Made by a program: the position numbers and the translations under genes. The notes below the pieces were generated by a model. That model had not been told where the DNA came from. It did not search any database and was given only the letters and a program-made list of their open reading frames with translations. From Arenicellales bacterium (GTDB lineage: Bacteria; Pseudomonadota; Gammaproteobacteria; Arenicellales; JAJDZL01), in NCBI GenBank assembly GCA_958295885.1, contig OY282380.1, forward strand, positions 62,001 through 126,000: a stretch of 64,000 nt of DNA, given 5' to 3'. Below are positions 9,384-17,253 of this stretch, in pieces (within the stretch, counting starts at the first letter, position 1; each line of letters starts with the position of its first letter).

Positions 9384-10199
9384 TTACCGTCCTCGCGTGG
9401 CTCTTGACTCCAGCCACGAAACAAATAACGATAGTGAAACAGTCACCACAAGGTAGATCGCAGCAACCGTAAACCAGATCTCGAAAGCCAAGAATGTTTC
9501 CGAGATGATGTTCAATCCTTCAGTTGTCAAATCCGCTACAGCGATTACACTCACAATCGCAGAATGTTTGATCAAATTGATGACCAAACCCGTCATTGGT
9601 GGGAGAATCAATGGAACTGCCTGCGGTAGAATAATATCTCGATATCGATTAATGCGATTGAACCCAAGCGCATTCGCTGCTTCAGTCTGTCCTTTCGCCA
9701 CAGACTGAATGCCCGCTCGAATAATTTCTGCAGCAAACGAACCTTCAAAGAAGCTGAGGCATAAGACACCGGTCCAAAATCGATCGATGCCAACAATCGG
9801 TGCAACAATGAAATAGAACAAGAACAGTTGCACCAGAAGAGGTGTGTTTCGAATCAATTCAAGATAGATATTCGCCAGCAGTTTTCCTGAAAAGGAATTT
9901 GACATACGGAACAGTGCAGTGACCAGTCCAATCAGTATCGTCAATACCATGCTGAACAATGTAATCTTAAAGGTGACCATCAGCCCCTGCAGTAAAGGCC
10001 CCATGATGAATTCACCGTCAATTATGCGGTAGATGAATCGATCAACTCGATACCACTGCCAGTTGTATTCCATCGCCTGAGCACCCCTGTAGATCATCCA
10101 GCCTGCAGCAAAGATCAGAACAACCAGCTGACCGATCTGAATCAAAGGAGACTTGCGCGTAAACAGCAGGCTCCGTTTTGGCGGGCGCTTTCTCAGCAC
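9384..10199 (-). CDS. Polar amino-acid ABC transporter permease, first gene of the transporter-oxidase operon
   Basis: 271 residues, GTG start at 10199. A basic N-terminus (MLRKRPPKRSLLFTRK) precedes a first helix, then a periplasmic WQWYRVDRFIYRIIDGEFIMG segment and the MetI-like core: GLMVTFKITLFSMVLTILIG, YLELIRNTPLLVQLFLFYF and coupling loop EAANALGFNRINRYRDIILPQA. It belongs to the HisM/GltK-type permeases and is homologous to the permease at 7546-8457. It is the promoter-proximal gene of the minus-strand run that continues through sarcosine oxidase. A 207-bp spacer separates it from the preceding decarboxylase operon. Confidence 0.9.
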   Translation of the reverse strand: MLRKRPPKRSLLFTRKSPLIQIGQLVVLIFAAGWMIYRGAQAMEYNWQWYRVDRFIYRIIDGEFIMGPLLQGLMVTFKITLFSMVLTILIGLVTALFRMSNSFSGKLLANIYLELIRNTPLLVQLFLFYFIVAPIVGIDRFWTGVLCLSFFEGSFAAEIIRAGIQSVAKGQTEAANALGFNRINRYRDIILPQAVPLILPPMTGLVINLIKHSAIVSVIAVADLTTEGLNIISETFLAFEIWFTVAAIYLVVTVSLSLFVSWLESRATRGR

Positions 10200-10406
10200 T
10201 CCCGCATCTTGCTGGGCGTTAATGGAAATCAGTCAGTCCTCTAAACATCTTATCTTGCAAAAATAGACCTTATGAAAATCACGTTGGCAACTAATGCATT
10301 GTTTTCTTGATTGTATTTAACTTTTGACGGCATGAATCAGTTTTTTGTCTGAAACATCTAGGATTGGCCTGCTGTAGAATTTGATCGGCTGCTGCATCTG
10401 CCAAAG

Positions 10407-10985
10407 TCATTCCTTTCGAATCATTCTCCGATATAAGGCGCGGCGGAAGGCTGAGCGCGCTTTCGCGCTGTGTAATTTCTCGTAGATTCTAGGGTATGAA
10501 ACTCCTGGTTCCACGTGCAAATTAATGAAGACAGGCCCTGCCAGTCTGAGGATCTGGTCGATTTTCGCTTCAAACTGATTCAAATCGCGAAATGAAAACG
10601 CATGCGGGTAACCTGCTGCACGCGCCATATTGTCAAACCGCAATCTGTCCGCGCCTGGAATCGGGAAATTTCCGTTGACTTCGTAAGTACTGTTCTGGCA
10701 GACGAAGTGATAGAAATTGCGCGGCTTCTGAGCTGCAATCGTAACCAGACTGCCGAGATTCATCAGAAGACTTCCATCGCCGTCGAGCACCACTATTTTT
10801 TCATGGGGAGCTCCCAGCGCCAGACCCAATCCGTGTGACGAGGCCTGCCCCATTGCCCCCGTGCAAAGATAGTTCAAGTCGTGAGGGCGGATTCCAATCC
10901 AGTCAAATGCGGACTGATAAACAGCCACCACGATCCCATCTGGATGGCGTTGGGCCAGAACTTCCAAGGCTTGATCCCTTTTCAT
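10407..10985 (-). CDS. Sulfopyruvate/phosphonopyruvate decarboxylase-like beta subunit (TPP domain)
   Basis: 192 residues holding the PP (pyrophosphate) domain of a thiamine diphosphate enzyme: GAMGQASSHGLGLALG, the metal/TPP motif IVVLDGDGSLLMNLGSL followed by the asparagine region CQNSTYEVNGNFP. The start MKRDQALEVL matches small ComE-type subunits. The pyrimidine-binding domain is encoded separately just upstream (5-bp gap), the split arrangement of ComDE sulfopyruvate decarboxylase; fused relatives are phosphonopyruvate decarboxylases. Reaction by homology: decarboxylation of a 3-sulfo- or 3-phosphono-pyruvate-type 2-oxo acid to the aldehyde. The true substrate is unknown. Last gene of a four-gene operon with an aminotransferase and a Rieske oxygenase. 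Confidence 0.8.
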   Translation of the reverse strand: MKRDQALEVLAQRHPDGIVVAVYQSAFDWIGIRPHDLNYLCTGAMGQASSHGLGLALGAPHEKIVVLDGDGSLLMNLGSLVTIAAQKPRNFYHFVCQNSTYEVNGNFPIPGADRLRFDNMARAAGYPHAFSFRDLNQFEAKIDQILRLAGPVFINLHVEPGVSYPRIYEKLHSAKARSAFRRALYRRMIRKE

Positions 10986-10990
10986 GCCGA

Positions 10991-11512
10991 TTAAAGTGGC
11001 GCTACTGTCAGAAACAGCACAATCGGCTGTGACCGGACATACGCAGTTTGAATGGCAGGCGCAACCTGAGCGGCGTCTTCTTCGCTCGAAATTTCTATGT
11101 ACTTCAGTTCCAATCCGTTACAGATGGAAGCCAAGGCCCTTATGCCGACACTGCGGGACTGCTGCATGGAAAATCCAGGTTCCAATCCCTGTAGGCCAAC
11201 CAGCATCACGACCGGCAGCTGGTACTCGACTGCAATCGCTCGAATTGAGTTGATTGAATCTAGAAAACCGGTGTGCTGAATCAACAGAACTGCGCGTATT
11301 TCGCAATAGGACAGAGCTGCGCAGATTGAAACACCTTCATCCTCTTTACAGACCATCACCAAACGAAACCGACTGTCTTCCACAATTGGCCAAAGCACCG
11401 TTTCACAGGTAACAATGTCGGGTAGAGCAACGACAGTCCGAACCTCGGCCCTAACCAACGACTCGATGATGCTGCCACCTTGAATTGAATTGTTGCTGGC
11501 GGCAGCCGACAT
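10991..11512 (-). CDS. Sulfopyruvate/phosphonopyruvate decarboxylase-like alpha subunit (PYR domain)
   Basis: 173 residues with the PYR domain of TPP-dependent decarboxylases: VRTVVALPDIVTCETVL, the cofactor-activating glutamate region VMVCKEDEGVSICAALSYC, LLIQHTGFLDSINSIRAIA and LPVVMLVGLQG. Relatives are the ComD alpha subunits of archaeal and bacterial sulfopyruvate decarboxylase. It needs the adjacent beta subunit for an active site. Relative to a typical ComD, the glycine-rich region is substituted (SYCEIRAV rather than an AG-rich run), so some specialisation is possible. It follows the aminotransferase gene by 4 bp, supporting a transaminate-then-decarboxylate sequence. Confidence 0.75.
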   Translation of the reverse strand: MSAAASNNSIQGGSIIESLVRAEVRTVVALPDIVTCETVLWPIVEDSRFRLVMVCKEDEGVSICAALSYCEIRAVLLIQHTGFLDSINSIRAIAVEYQLPVVMLVGLQGLEPGFSMQQSRSVGIRALASICNGLELKYIEISSEEDAAQVAPAIQTAYVRSQPIVLFLTVAPL

Positions 11513-11516
11513 TCAA

Positions 11517-12632
11517 TTAGCGTGAACCGGATAGGATATTGCGCAGAGATTTCTCAACCTGCAGCATTTCGGATTCTAAGCCGATGGTAAATCGAATGCA
11601 GTCGGCAAAAGAATCGGCAACCATTCTTCGCGTGAGAATGCCTTGCTTGAGCAGCCCCTCGAATACTTGAGCTGCGGGAACTCGATTTCTGTCAAAACGA
11701 ACAAGAACGAAATTGGTCTGACTTGGATACGCATGCAATCCCATCTCCGATAATGAATCAGTGAATTGTTTTTTCACTCTTCGATTGTAGTTGCGTACAA
11801 ATTGGCGATTCTCAAATTCTCGAATTGCAACCTGCCCGCATTCATAAGCGATGTTGGAAATCGGAAATGTGTTGCCAATTCGGCGTACGAGATCGACGAT
11901 TTCCGGATGAGCATACATCCAGCCCAGACGAAGTCCAGCCATGCCATAGATTTTCGAAAATGTTCGGGTCATTACGACATTGGAAAAATCCTGCACGACT
12001 CGTTCTGGATTTTCAAAATCGTCGGAATAAACGTATTCATAATAGGCGGAATCCAAAATGAGCAGCACTTCGCTAGGAAGATTATCTGCCAAATTTCGAA
12101 TTTCAGCGCCCGAAAGCCAGGTTCCGGTAGGATTGTCCGGATTCGCCAACATAATGATTCTAGTGCGGTCACTGATGCAGTTAAGGATTTCATCTACAGC
12201 CGCCGTAAATTCTTTATCGGCTGCTCGAATTGGAACTGCATCATTCGCATATGCATAGTTTGGAAATTTCTGATAGCCATTTCCGCTGCATATGAGTTCG
12301 TCTCCAGGTCTCAGATACGCGCGGGCGAGGCGCGAAAGCAAGTCATCAGAACCGTGACCGCAGACCACACCTTCAGCCTTGAGGTCATAGGTCTTGGCAA
12401 TCAATTCAGACAACGCGGTTTCGGCGCCTTCCGCATATCTTTCCATCGACATCGCAGCTTTCCTTGCAGCTTGCTGAACCAAACTGGACGGGCCAAGCGC
12501 GTTTTCATTGGACGAGATGTTAATTCTTGTGAAATGAGCAAATCGCCGGTTCATCGCAAACATATGCGGCCGAATCTGAAGCAGCCCTGGTCTAGACAGC
12601 GGAACCTTCATCACCGGGCAACTTGATTCCAT
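11517..12632 (-). CDS. HisC-like class I/II PLP-dependent aminotransferase
   Basis: 371 residues of the histidinol-phosphate aminotransferase type. Landmarks: NISSNENALGPSSLV, MERYAEG, VCGHGSDDLLSRLARAYL, MLANPDNPTGTWL, the aspartate/tyrosine pair LILDSAYYEYV, and the PLP lysine in TRTFSKIYGMAGLRLGW. It is probably not the biosynthetic HisC: no his genes are near, and it sits between a Rieske oxygenase and a split 2-oxo-acid decarboxylase. In that setting it would convert an amino acid (cysteate-like or phosphonoalanine-like) to the 2-oxo acid used by the decarboxylase; this is inference. Several in-frame ATGs exist near the start (residues 1, 8, 24, 27), and the exact start is uncertain. Confidence 0.82.
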   Translation of the reverse strand: MESSCPVMKVPLSRPGLLQIRPHMFAMNRRFAHFTRINISSNENALGPSSLVQQAARKAAMSMERYAEGAETALSELIAKTYDLKAEGVVCGHGSDDLLSRLARAYLRPGDELICSGNGYQKFPNYAYANDAVPIRAADKEFTAAVDEILNCISDRTRIIMLANPDNPTGTWLSGAEIRNLADNLPSEVLLILDSAYYEYVYSDDFENPERVVQDFSNVVMTRTFSKIYGMAGLRLGWMYAHPEIVDLVRRIGNTFPISNIAYECGQVAIREFENRQFVRNYNRRVKKQFTDSLSEMGLHAYPSQTNFVLVRFDRNRVPAAQVFEGLLKQGILTRRMVADSFADCIRFTIGLESEMLQVEKSLRNILSGSR

Positions 12633-12638
12633 GCGATT

Positions 12639-14000
12639 TTATTGCTGGATTGAATTTGGATATTTCGAGCACACTTTGCGCTTGATGAAATTTTCCCGAT
12701 CAGGGTCACCAAGACGGCATGCCAGCATGTGAATGTCGAGAATGCTGTCGACTACAGATTCGAGAAATTTGGCGTCACCGCTGGATTTTTTTGTCAGACA
12801 CAGAACAGTATCTCCACCAAAAGTCGGTATGGGCCTGTTCTCAGAGCCCTCGAGCACATCCAAGTTCTTGCCCTGACTCACGGCCCTGATCCCTTGTCTG
12901 AGTCTGGACCGAAGCAGCGCCACGCCTTTATCGGTCACTCCAAGATACTCTCTATCGTGGACATTCATCGGCCCCTGGCTTGTCCAAGCATCCCAGTCAC
13001 CTGGATTTGACTGACGTTCCTGATAGGAACGATGGGCGGTCTGCCCGTAAAAATCCACTTTTTCCCAACCGACCTCTTCACGACTTCCCTGTCGCAGGAC
13101 TTCATCGCTGTCGTTAAAGTGCCGCCATCCGAATTTTCGGCTCTCCGTGTCGTTCAAGGGCGTCACCCATTTTGTCAGACTGGTTCGGCCAAAGACTTTG
13201 GGGCGGTCCATCACTTGAAACATGCCACCGTTCTGCGCCAGGTTCGGATACAGATAATCATGGAACCTCAATCGGACCAAATCCCCGGTTCGTCTTGCAT
13301 GTGCATAAACGATTCCACCTTCCCGTTGACGATATACCACGACGGGAAGATCAACAAAGTGCTCCAAACCTGGAAACTGGGGCCCACTGATTCGACCGTG
13401 AAGAAATACGCTGTGAAATGGATCGATGGCATTTTCAGTTTCCTGAAGCCAATTGTTTGGCGAGTGAATCGAATACGGAATCAGGTCATGTCCTTCAATC
13501 TGCAAGGAATCGAGAAATGGAAATTTCGGCTTCAGCTCCGGCGGACCCAAGTAAGCGAAAACCAGTCCCTTGAACTCGACAGCAGGGTATGCGCCCTGGC
13601 AGATCTGATGACGTATTGCGCTGTCTTGAGGTTCACCGGGGGTGTCCAGAATCGTGCCGTCGATGTCGAAATGCCAGCCGTGGTAACAGCAGCGAATGCC
13701 CTGCTGTTCAATGCGTCCAAATTCCAGTGATGCTCTCCTATGAGCGCAGTGTCGATGCAAGACTCCGACTCTTCCACTTAAATCGCGGAAAACGACCAGA
13801 GGCTCACAGAGAATTTGGACAGCGACCGGATAACCGGTATCAAGCTGAGATGACATCGCAACGGGATGCCAAAACCTTCTCAGATATTCACCCGCCAGCG
13901 TGGAGGGCCCCACGTGAGAGAAGGTTTCGTCGGGTGCTAAGCGATCACGAATCGCGTAACCGTCATAGGCTTTCGTTGACCATCTTACTTTTTTTTGCAT
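12639..14000 (-). CDS. Rieske non-heme iron oxygenase, large subunit (phthalate dioxygenase-like)
   Basis: 453 residues. The Rieske [2Fe-2S] site is complete: Cys85 and His87 (HRHCAHRR), Cys104 and His107 (RCCYHGWHFD), i.e. C-x-H-x16-C-x2-H. The mononuclear iron site is in ENAIDPFHSVFLH (Asp193, His196, His201). The opening GEYLRRFWHPVAMSSQL is typical of the single-component alpha3 subfamily (phthalate 4,5-dioxygenase, vanillate and carnitine-type oxygenases). It hydroxylates or oxidatively dealkylates a small organic substrate using electrons from a reductase not encoded nearby. First gene of the minus-strand operon that continues with the aminotransferase and decarboxylase genes. Substrate unknown. 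Confidence 0.88.
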   Translation of the reverse strand: MQKKVRWSTKAYDGYAIRDRLAPDETFSHVGPSTLAGEYLRRFWHPVAMSSQLDTGYPVAVQILCEPLVVFRDLSGRVGVLHRHCAHRRASLEFGRIEQQGIRCCYHGWHFDIDGTILDTPGEPQDSAIRHQICQGAYPAVEFKGLVFAYLGPPELKPKFPFLDSLQIEGHDLIPYSIHSPNNWLQETENAIDPFHSVFLHGRISGPQFPGLEHFVDLPVVVYRQREGGIVYAHARRTGDLVRLRFHDYLYPNLAQNGGMFQVMDRPKVFGRTSLTKWVTPLNDTESRKFGWRHFNDSDEVLRQGSREEVGWEKVDFYGQTAHRSYQERQSNPGDWDAWTSQGPMNVHDREYLGVTDKGVALLRSRLRQGIRAVSQGKNLDVLEGSENRPIPTFGGDTVLCLTKKSSGDAKFLESVVDSILDIHMLACRLGDPDRENFIKRKVCSKYPNSIQQ

Positions 14001-14550
14001 TCGAGATTTCAGTTCTGTTCGCCTGCAGAAATAGATTTTGAATTATATCAAACCAAGTTCTGCGGTTGACTAATTGGAATCAGGGGAATTCCTCCTGTTG
14101 GACGCTCATTATTAGTGTTTTGAGAAGAGGATTGCATCCAGCTGGAAGTTTTAGCTGCGGCGCCGCGCCGAACATTCAGGAGTTCAGTGTCCGAGCCCCC
14201 ACTTCTTCCATCGCGGCAGCGCGATCCAAAATCAGTCATGCAGACTGTCAGGAGGCTATGGCAGCAAGCGCTGGTCACTGGCAGTGACGGATTCAAGCGC
14301 CTGTTGGCTGCAATCAATGGGACGGAACCCTGCTGTGTCAGTTGGCTTTGGCCGAAGGTACGACTGGCTCAGAATGTGCCGTGCCTGCCGAAGGCAACCG
14401 AGGAGACCATGAAAGAACAGCTATAATTCTGATTCGAGAGTAAAACACCTTGATTCCACAGACTTTGACGTTCTGGATTGCTGAACCTCTGAATTGGATT
14501 GCAGCAGACTGTCAGATTTGCACGAGCGAATTCAGCCTTTGAATTCGTTC
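14001..14550. other. Intergenic region without a recognisable gene
   Basis: Between the divergent Rieske oxygenase and Fic genes. Short open frames (for example 14187-14426 on plus) show no family features I recognise. The base composition is mixed, and the sequence may hold decayed coding DNA. Promoters for both divergent operons should lie here. Confidence 0.4.
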
Positions 14551-14751
14551 AATGCTTAATCACGCCGTCCCTTATTAAACATTGCTTAATAATAAAAATG
14601 AAATCATAGCTGTTATTAAAGATCTTTCAGATATGTTTAATAACGTCTTGCCTTATTAAACATTGCTTAATAACGAAAAGAAACTATAACTATTATTAAA
14701 GATATTTCAGATATGCTTAATTCCATCTCGCAGTTTTAAACATTGCTTAAT
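14551..14751. repeat. Direct/inverted repeat array in the fic promoter
   Basis: Copies of TTAAACATTGCTTAAT occur at 14572-14590, 14653-14671 and 14733-14751 (period about 80-81 bp), with a further half copy (AATGCTTAAT) at 14551-14560. Interleaved are two copies of TTATTAAAGAT(C/A)TTTCAGATATG(T/C)TTAAT at 14612-14638 and 14692-14718. Each element has dyad character: ATTAA at one end and TTAAT at the other. The array is AT-rich and stops 14 bp before the fic start codon. It looks like a set of operators for a dyad-binding regulator, possibly the winged-helix tail of the Fic protein itself. Confidence 0.75.
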
Positions 14752-14765
14752 TCAGCCTAGCGATC

Positions 14766-15926
14766 ATGAAGCATCGACAAACAGGTTTTTATGAAATTGC
14801 ACGCATTGGAGATGAACAGGTTAAAGCATTTGTCCCCAATCCACTACCACCAAAAGACAATTTGGATATTGGGTATCTGCAGCATTCTTCAGGACGTGCG
14901 ATGTTTGCACTTGGCCAGTTGAACAGCGTAGCTGCAATGCTACCCGAGCCATGGCTTTTTACCTATGCATATATCCGAAGAGAAGCGGTGCTTTCTTCAC
15001 AGATTGAAGGAATTCAGTCCACGCTGTCGGACCTCATTCTGTTCGAGTTGGAACATACTCAGGGAATTCCACCAGACGATGTAGTTGAAGTTTCAAACTC
15101 TGTGACCGCGTTGGAACATGGACTTCGACGAATGAGAGAAGACAACTTCCCTCTCTGCAATCGTCTGATCCGAGAAATTCACGAAATACTTTTATCTTCT
15201 GGCCGCGGGAGCAAAAAATTACCCGGTGAATTTCGGCGGTCACAGAACTGGCTGGGCGGAACACGCCCGGGCAACGCTCGCTTCGTACCACCACCACCGA
15301 ATTTTGTTGAAAATTGCATGTCTGATTTGGAGCGCTATATTCATTCCGACGATGATGAACATTCGATTCTCACTCGGGTCGGATTGTCCCATGTTCAATT
15401 TGAAACGATTCACCCCTTTCTTGACGGAAACGGACGAGTGGGACGCTTACTGATTACTTTGCAATTGTGCAACGAAGGGTTACTTACCGAACCACTCTTA
15501 TATCTCAGTCTGCATTTTAAGAGGAATCGAAGCGATTATTATTCGTTATTGAATGCAGTAAGAATTCACGGGGACTGGGAGGCTTGGTTAAGGTTCTTTT
15601 TTGACGGAATCATTGAAACATCGCGGCACGCAATTTCAGTCGCGCGACGACTAGATGAACTGTTTCGCAATGACATACGGCAAATCGGTATTTTCGGACG
15701 TTTCAAGTCGTCCGCGCTGCTGGTTCATCAAGCACTAAAAAAACGTCCAATTTCAACACTTAAAAGCATCTCTATTGAAACCGGCCTTTCAATTCCTGCA
15801 GTTGCGAATGGAATGTCAGCGCTGGAACAGATTGGAATTGCCCGTGAGATTACAAATAGGAAAAGAAACCGAATTTATTCCTACAGTGAGTACATTTCAA
15901 TTCTGAATGAAGATCTTGACAGTTGA
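14766..15926 (+). CDS. Fic-domain AMP-transferase with C-terminal winged-helix domain
   Basis: 386 residues. The catalytic motif HPFLDGNGRVGR is at 216-227 (His216). An N-terminal inhibitory helix carries SSQIEG (77-82, Glu81), the [S/T]xxxE[G/N] motif that keeps class II Fic proteins auto-inhibited. The flap FRRSQNWLGGTRPGNARFVPPPP precedes the core. The last 80 residues (LLVHQALKKRPISTLKSISIETGLSIPAVANGMSALEQIGI) look like a winged helix-turn-helix. Fic enzymes AMPylate hydroxyl side chains of target proteins; the C-terminal wHTH group often has unknown targets. No antitoxin gene is adjacent, as expected for an internally inhibited form. The repeat array in its promoter suggests autoregulation (inference). 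Confidence 0.92.
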   Translation: MKHRQTGFYEIARIGDEQVKAFVPNPLPPKDNLDIGYLQHSSGRAMFALGQLNSVAAMLPEPWLFTYAYIRREAVLSSQIEGIQSTLSDLILFELEHTQGIPPDDVVEVSNSVTALEHGLRRMREDNFPLCNRLIREIHEILLSSGRGSKKLPGEFRRSQNWLGGTRPGNARFVPPPPNFVENCMSDLERYIHSDDDEHSILTRVGLSHVQFETIHPFLDGNGRVGRLLITLQLCNEGLLTEPLLYLSLHFKRNRSDYYSLLNAVRIHGDWEAWLRFFFDGIIETSRHAISVARRLDELFRNDIRQIGIFGRFKSSALLVHQALKKRPISTLKSISIETGLSIPAVANGMSALEQIGIAREITNRKRNRIYSYSEYISILNEDLDS

Positions 15927-16071
15927 AACAATGGCTCCTTGAATCATCAGCGAACGAACAGAATACATACCTAACCGGCAGTCGTTCGATGTCGCGACCA
16001 GCGAGTTGTACCGCAGCAGCCGGCGGCGCTTTGTCCTGGCAAGGTGTTTTCGAAGCAAATGCCTTGGATGA

Positions 16072-16287
16072 ATGGCAGAACGAGAACAGCAAGGTCCACC
16101 CATGCTGATGCGAAACCTGACGTCGGGCAGTCCGGATGACGTCATTGAGAAACGAATGCGCTGCGAGCAACTGGGTGCAGATGAATTCGAGTATCATGCC
16201 AGCATGCGATTTTGGCGAACAGATCGAAAGAGATATTTTGAACTTTTCTGCAGCGAAGTCCTTCACGGATTCCAAAAAAACAGATAA
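16072..16287 (+). pseudogene. C-terminal fragment of a luciferase-like (LLM) flavin monooxygenase
   Basis: The plus-strand frame encodes MLMRNLTSGSPDDVIEKRMR, then CEQLGADEFEYHASMRF and RKRYFELFCSEVLHGFQK. This is the usual end of bacterial luciferase-like (LLM class) flavin-dependent oxidoreductases: GSPDDVIE, LGADEF, ELFxxEVxxxF. The preceding 150 bp in all frames show no LLM core and the fragment has no credible start, so it is a remnant of a decayed gene. It lies just upstream of a hydrolase and a TPP enzyme on the same strand and may have belonged to that operon. Confidence 0.55.
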
Positions 16288-16415
16288 TGTGTTCCAATTC
16301 GTTCCAGCACTTAATCGCCGTTTCAGGGAGACCCGTCAATTTCCATTCACTCAACTCGTTCACTCTCGCTGCAGTCAAAAGTCCAGGTGCGCAGCAGTTA
16401 AAATGAATTCCACTG

Positions 16416-17210
16416 ATGTTTGAATCTGCTCGCGGCACCGTTTACGAGCTGACAGGCCCGCAAGATGCAGCCGTCGTGGTTCTGATACATGGTCTGGGAA
16501 TGAATCGGAAAATGTGGCGCGACTGCGCCGAGGCGCTGTCAGATCAATTCCGCGTGCTTGCTTACGACTTAGCGGGCCATGGTGAAAGCAGCCTGCCCTC
16601 ACATATGCCTTCTTTATCTCTTTTTTCAAATCAGCTTCGGCACCTGATTGCTGAACTGAACATAGACAGCTGCTCCGCAGTCGGATTTTCACTCGGCGGA
16701 ATGATCAATCGTCGCTTTGCGATCGATTACCCTGAATGCACGGATTCACTGATTATTCTCAACTCACCACACCAAAGGGATGAAGTCGAACAAAAACTCA
16801 TCGAACAGCGAGTGGCAGATACCAGCGACGGAGGACCACAGGCGACCCTGCAAACTTCATTGGAACGCTGGTTTACCCCCGAATTTTTGGCAGCTGAGTC
16901 AGACATCGTGAACGAAGTCGGCAGCTGGATTTTACGAAACAACCCAGCCGTCTATACTCAATGCAGACAAGTTTTGGCAGCAGGTGTGAAAGAATTGATT
17001 GATCCTCAACCTCCCATTCGTATTCCAACCCTGATAATGACGTGCGAACACGACAGCGGCAGTACGCCATGGATGTCGCAAAGCATCGCCAAGGAGATCG
17101 AAAATTCCAAGTGCGTGATCGTACCGCGTCTGCAGCATATGGGACTGATGGAAAAGCCGGATTTGTTCATCAGTCCGATTCGTGAATTTCTAGCTGATGT
17201 CCTGAATTAG
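16416..17210 (+). CDS. Alpha/beta-hydrolase (PcaD/enol-lactonase-like)
   Basis: 264 residues. The oxyanion motif VVLIHGLGMNRKMW leads to the nucleophile elbow GFSLGG (Ser92), with an acid residue in TCEHDSGS and the catalytic histidine in RLQHMGLMEKPD. The fold and length (about 260) match 3-oxoadipate enol-lactonase and related carboxylic ester or C-C hydrolases. No signal peptide is present, so it is cytoplasmic. It lies 43 bp upstream of the TPP-enzyme gene and probably forms an operon with it. The substrate cannot be deduced. Confidence 0.83.
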   Translation: MFESARGTVYELTGPQDAAVVVLIHGLGMNRKMWRDCAEALSDQFRVLAYDLAGHGESSLPSHMPSLSLFSNQLRHLIAELNIDSCSAVGFSLGGMINRRFAIDYPECTDSLIILNSPHQRDEVEQKLIEQRVADTSDGGPQATLQTSLERWFTPEFLAAESDIVNEVGSWILRNNPAVYTQCRQVLAAGVKELIDPQPPIRIPTLIMTCEHDSGSTPWMSQSIAKEIENSKCVIVPRLQHMGLMEKPDLFISPIREFLADVLN

Positions 17211-17253
17211 ATTCGCTGTTTTTGTCTATGAACCCTTTTTTGGAAAATCAGCC

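Noticed and set aside
11766..12626. Long plus-strand frame of 286 codons
   Set aside because: Antisense to the HisC-like aminotransferase, whose PLP motifs are intact; composition is that of a shadow frame.
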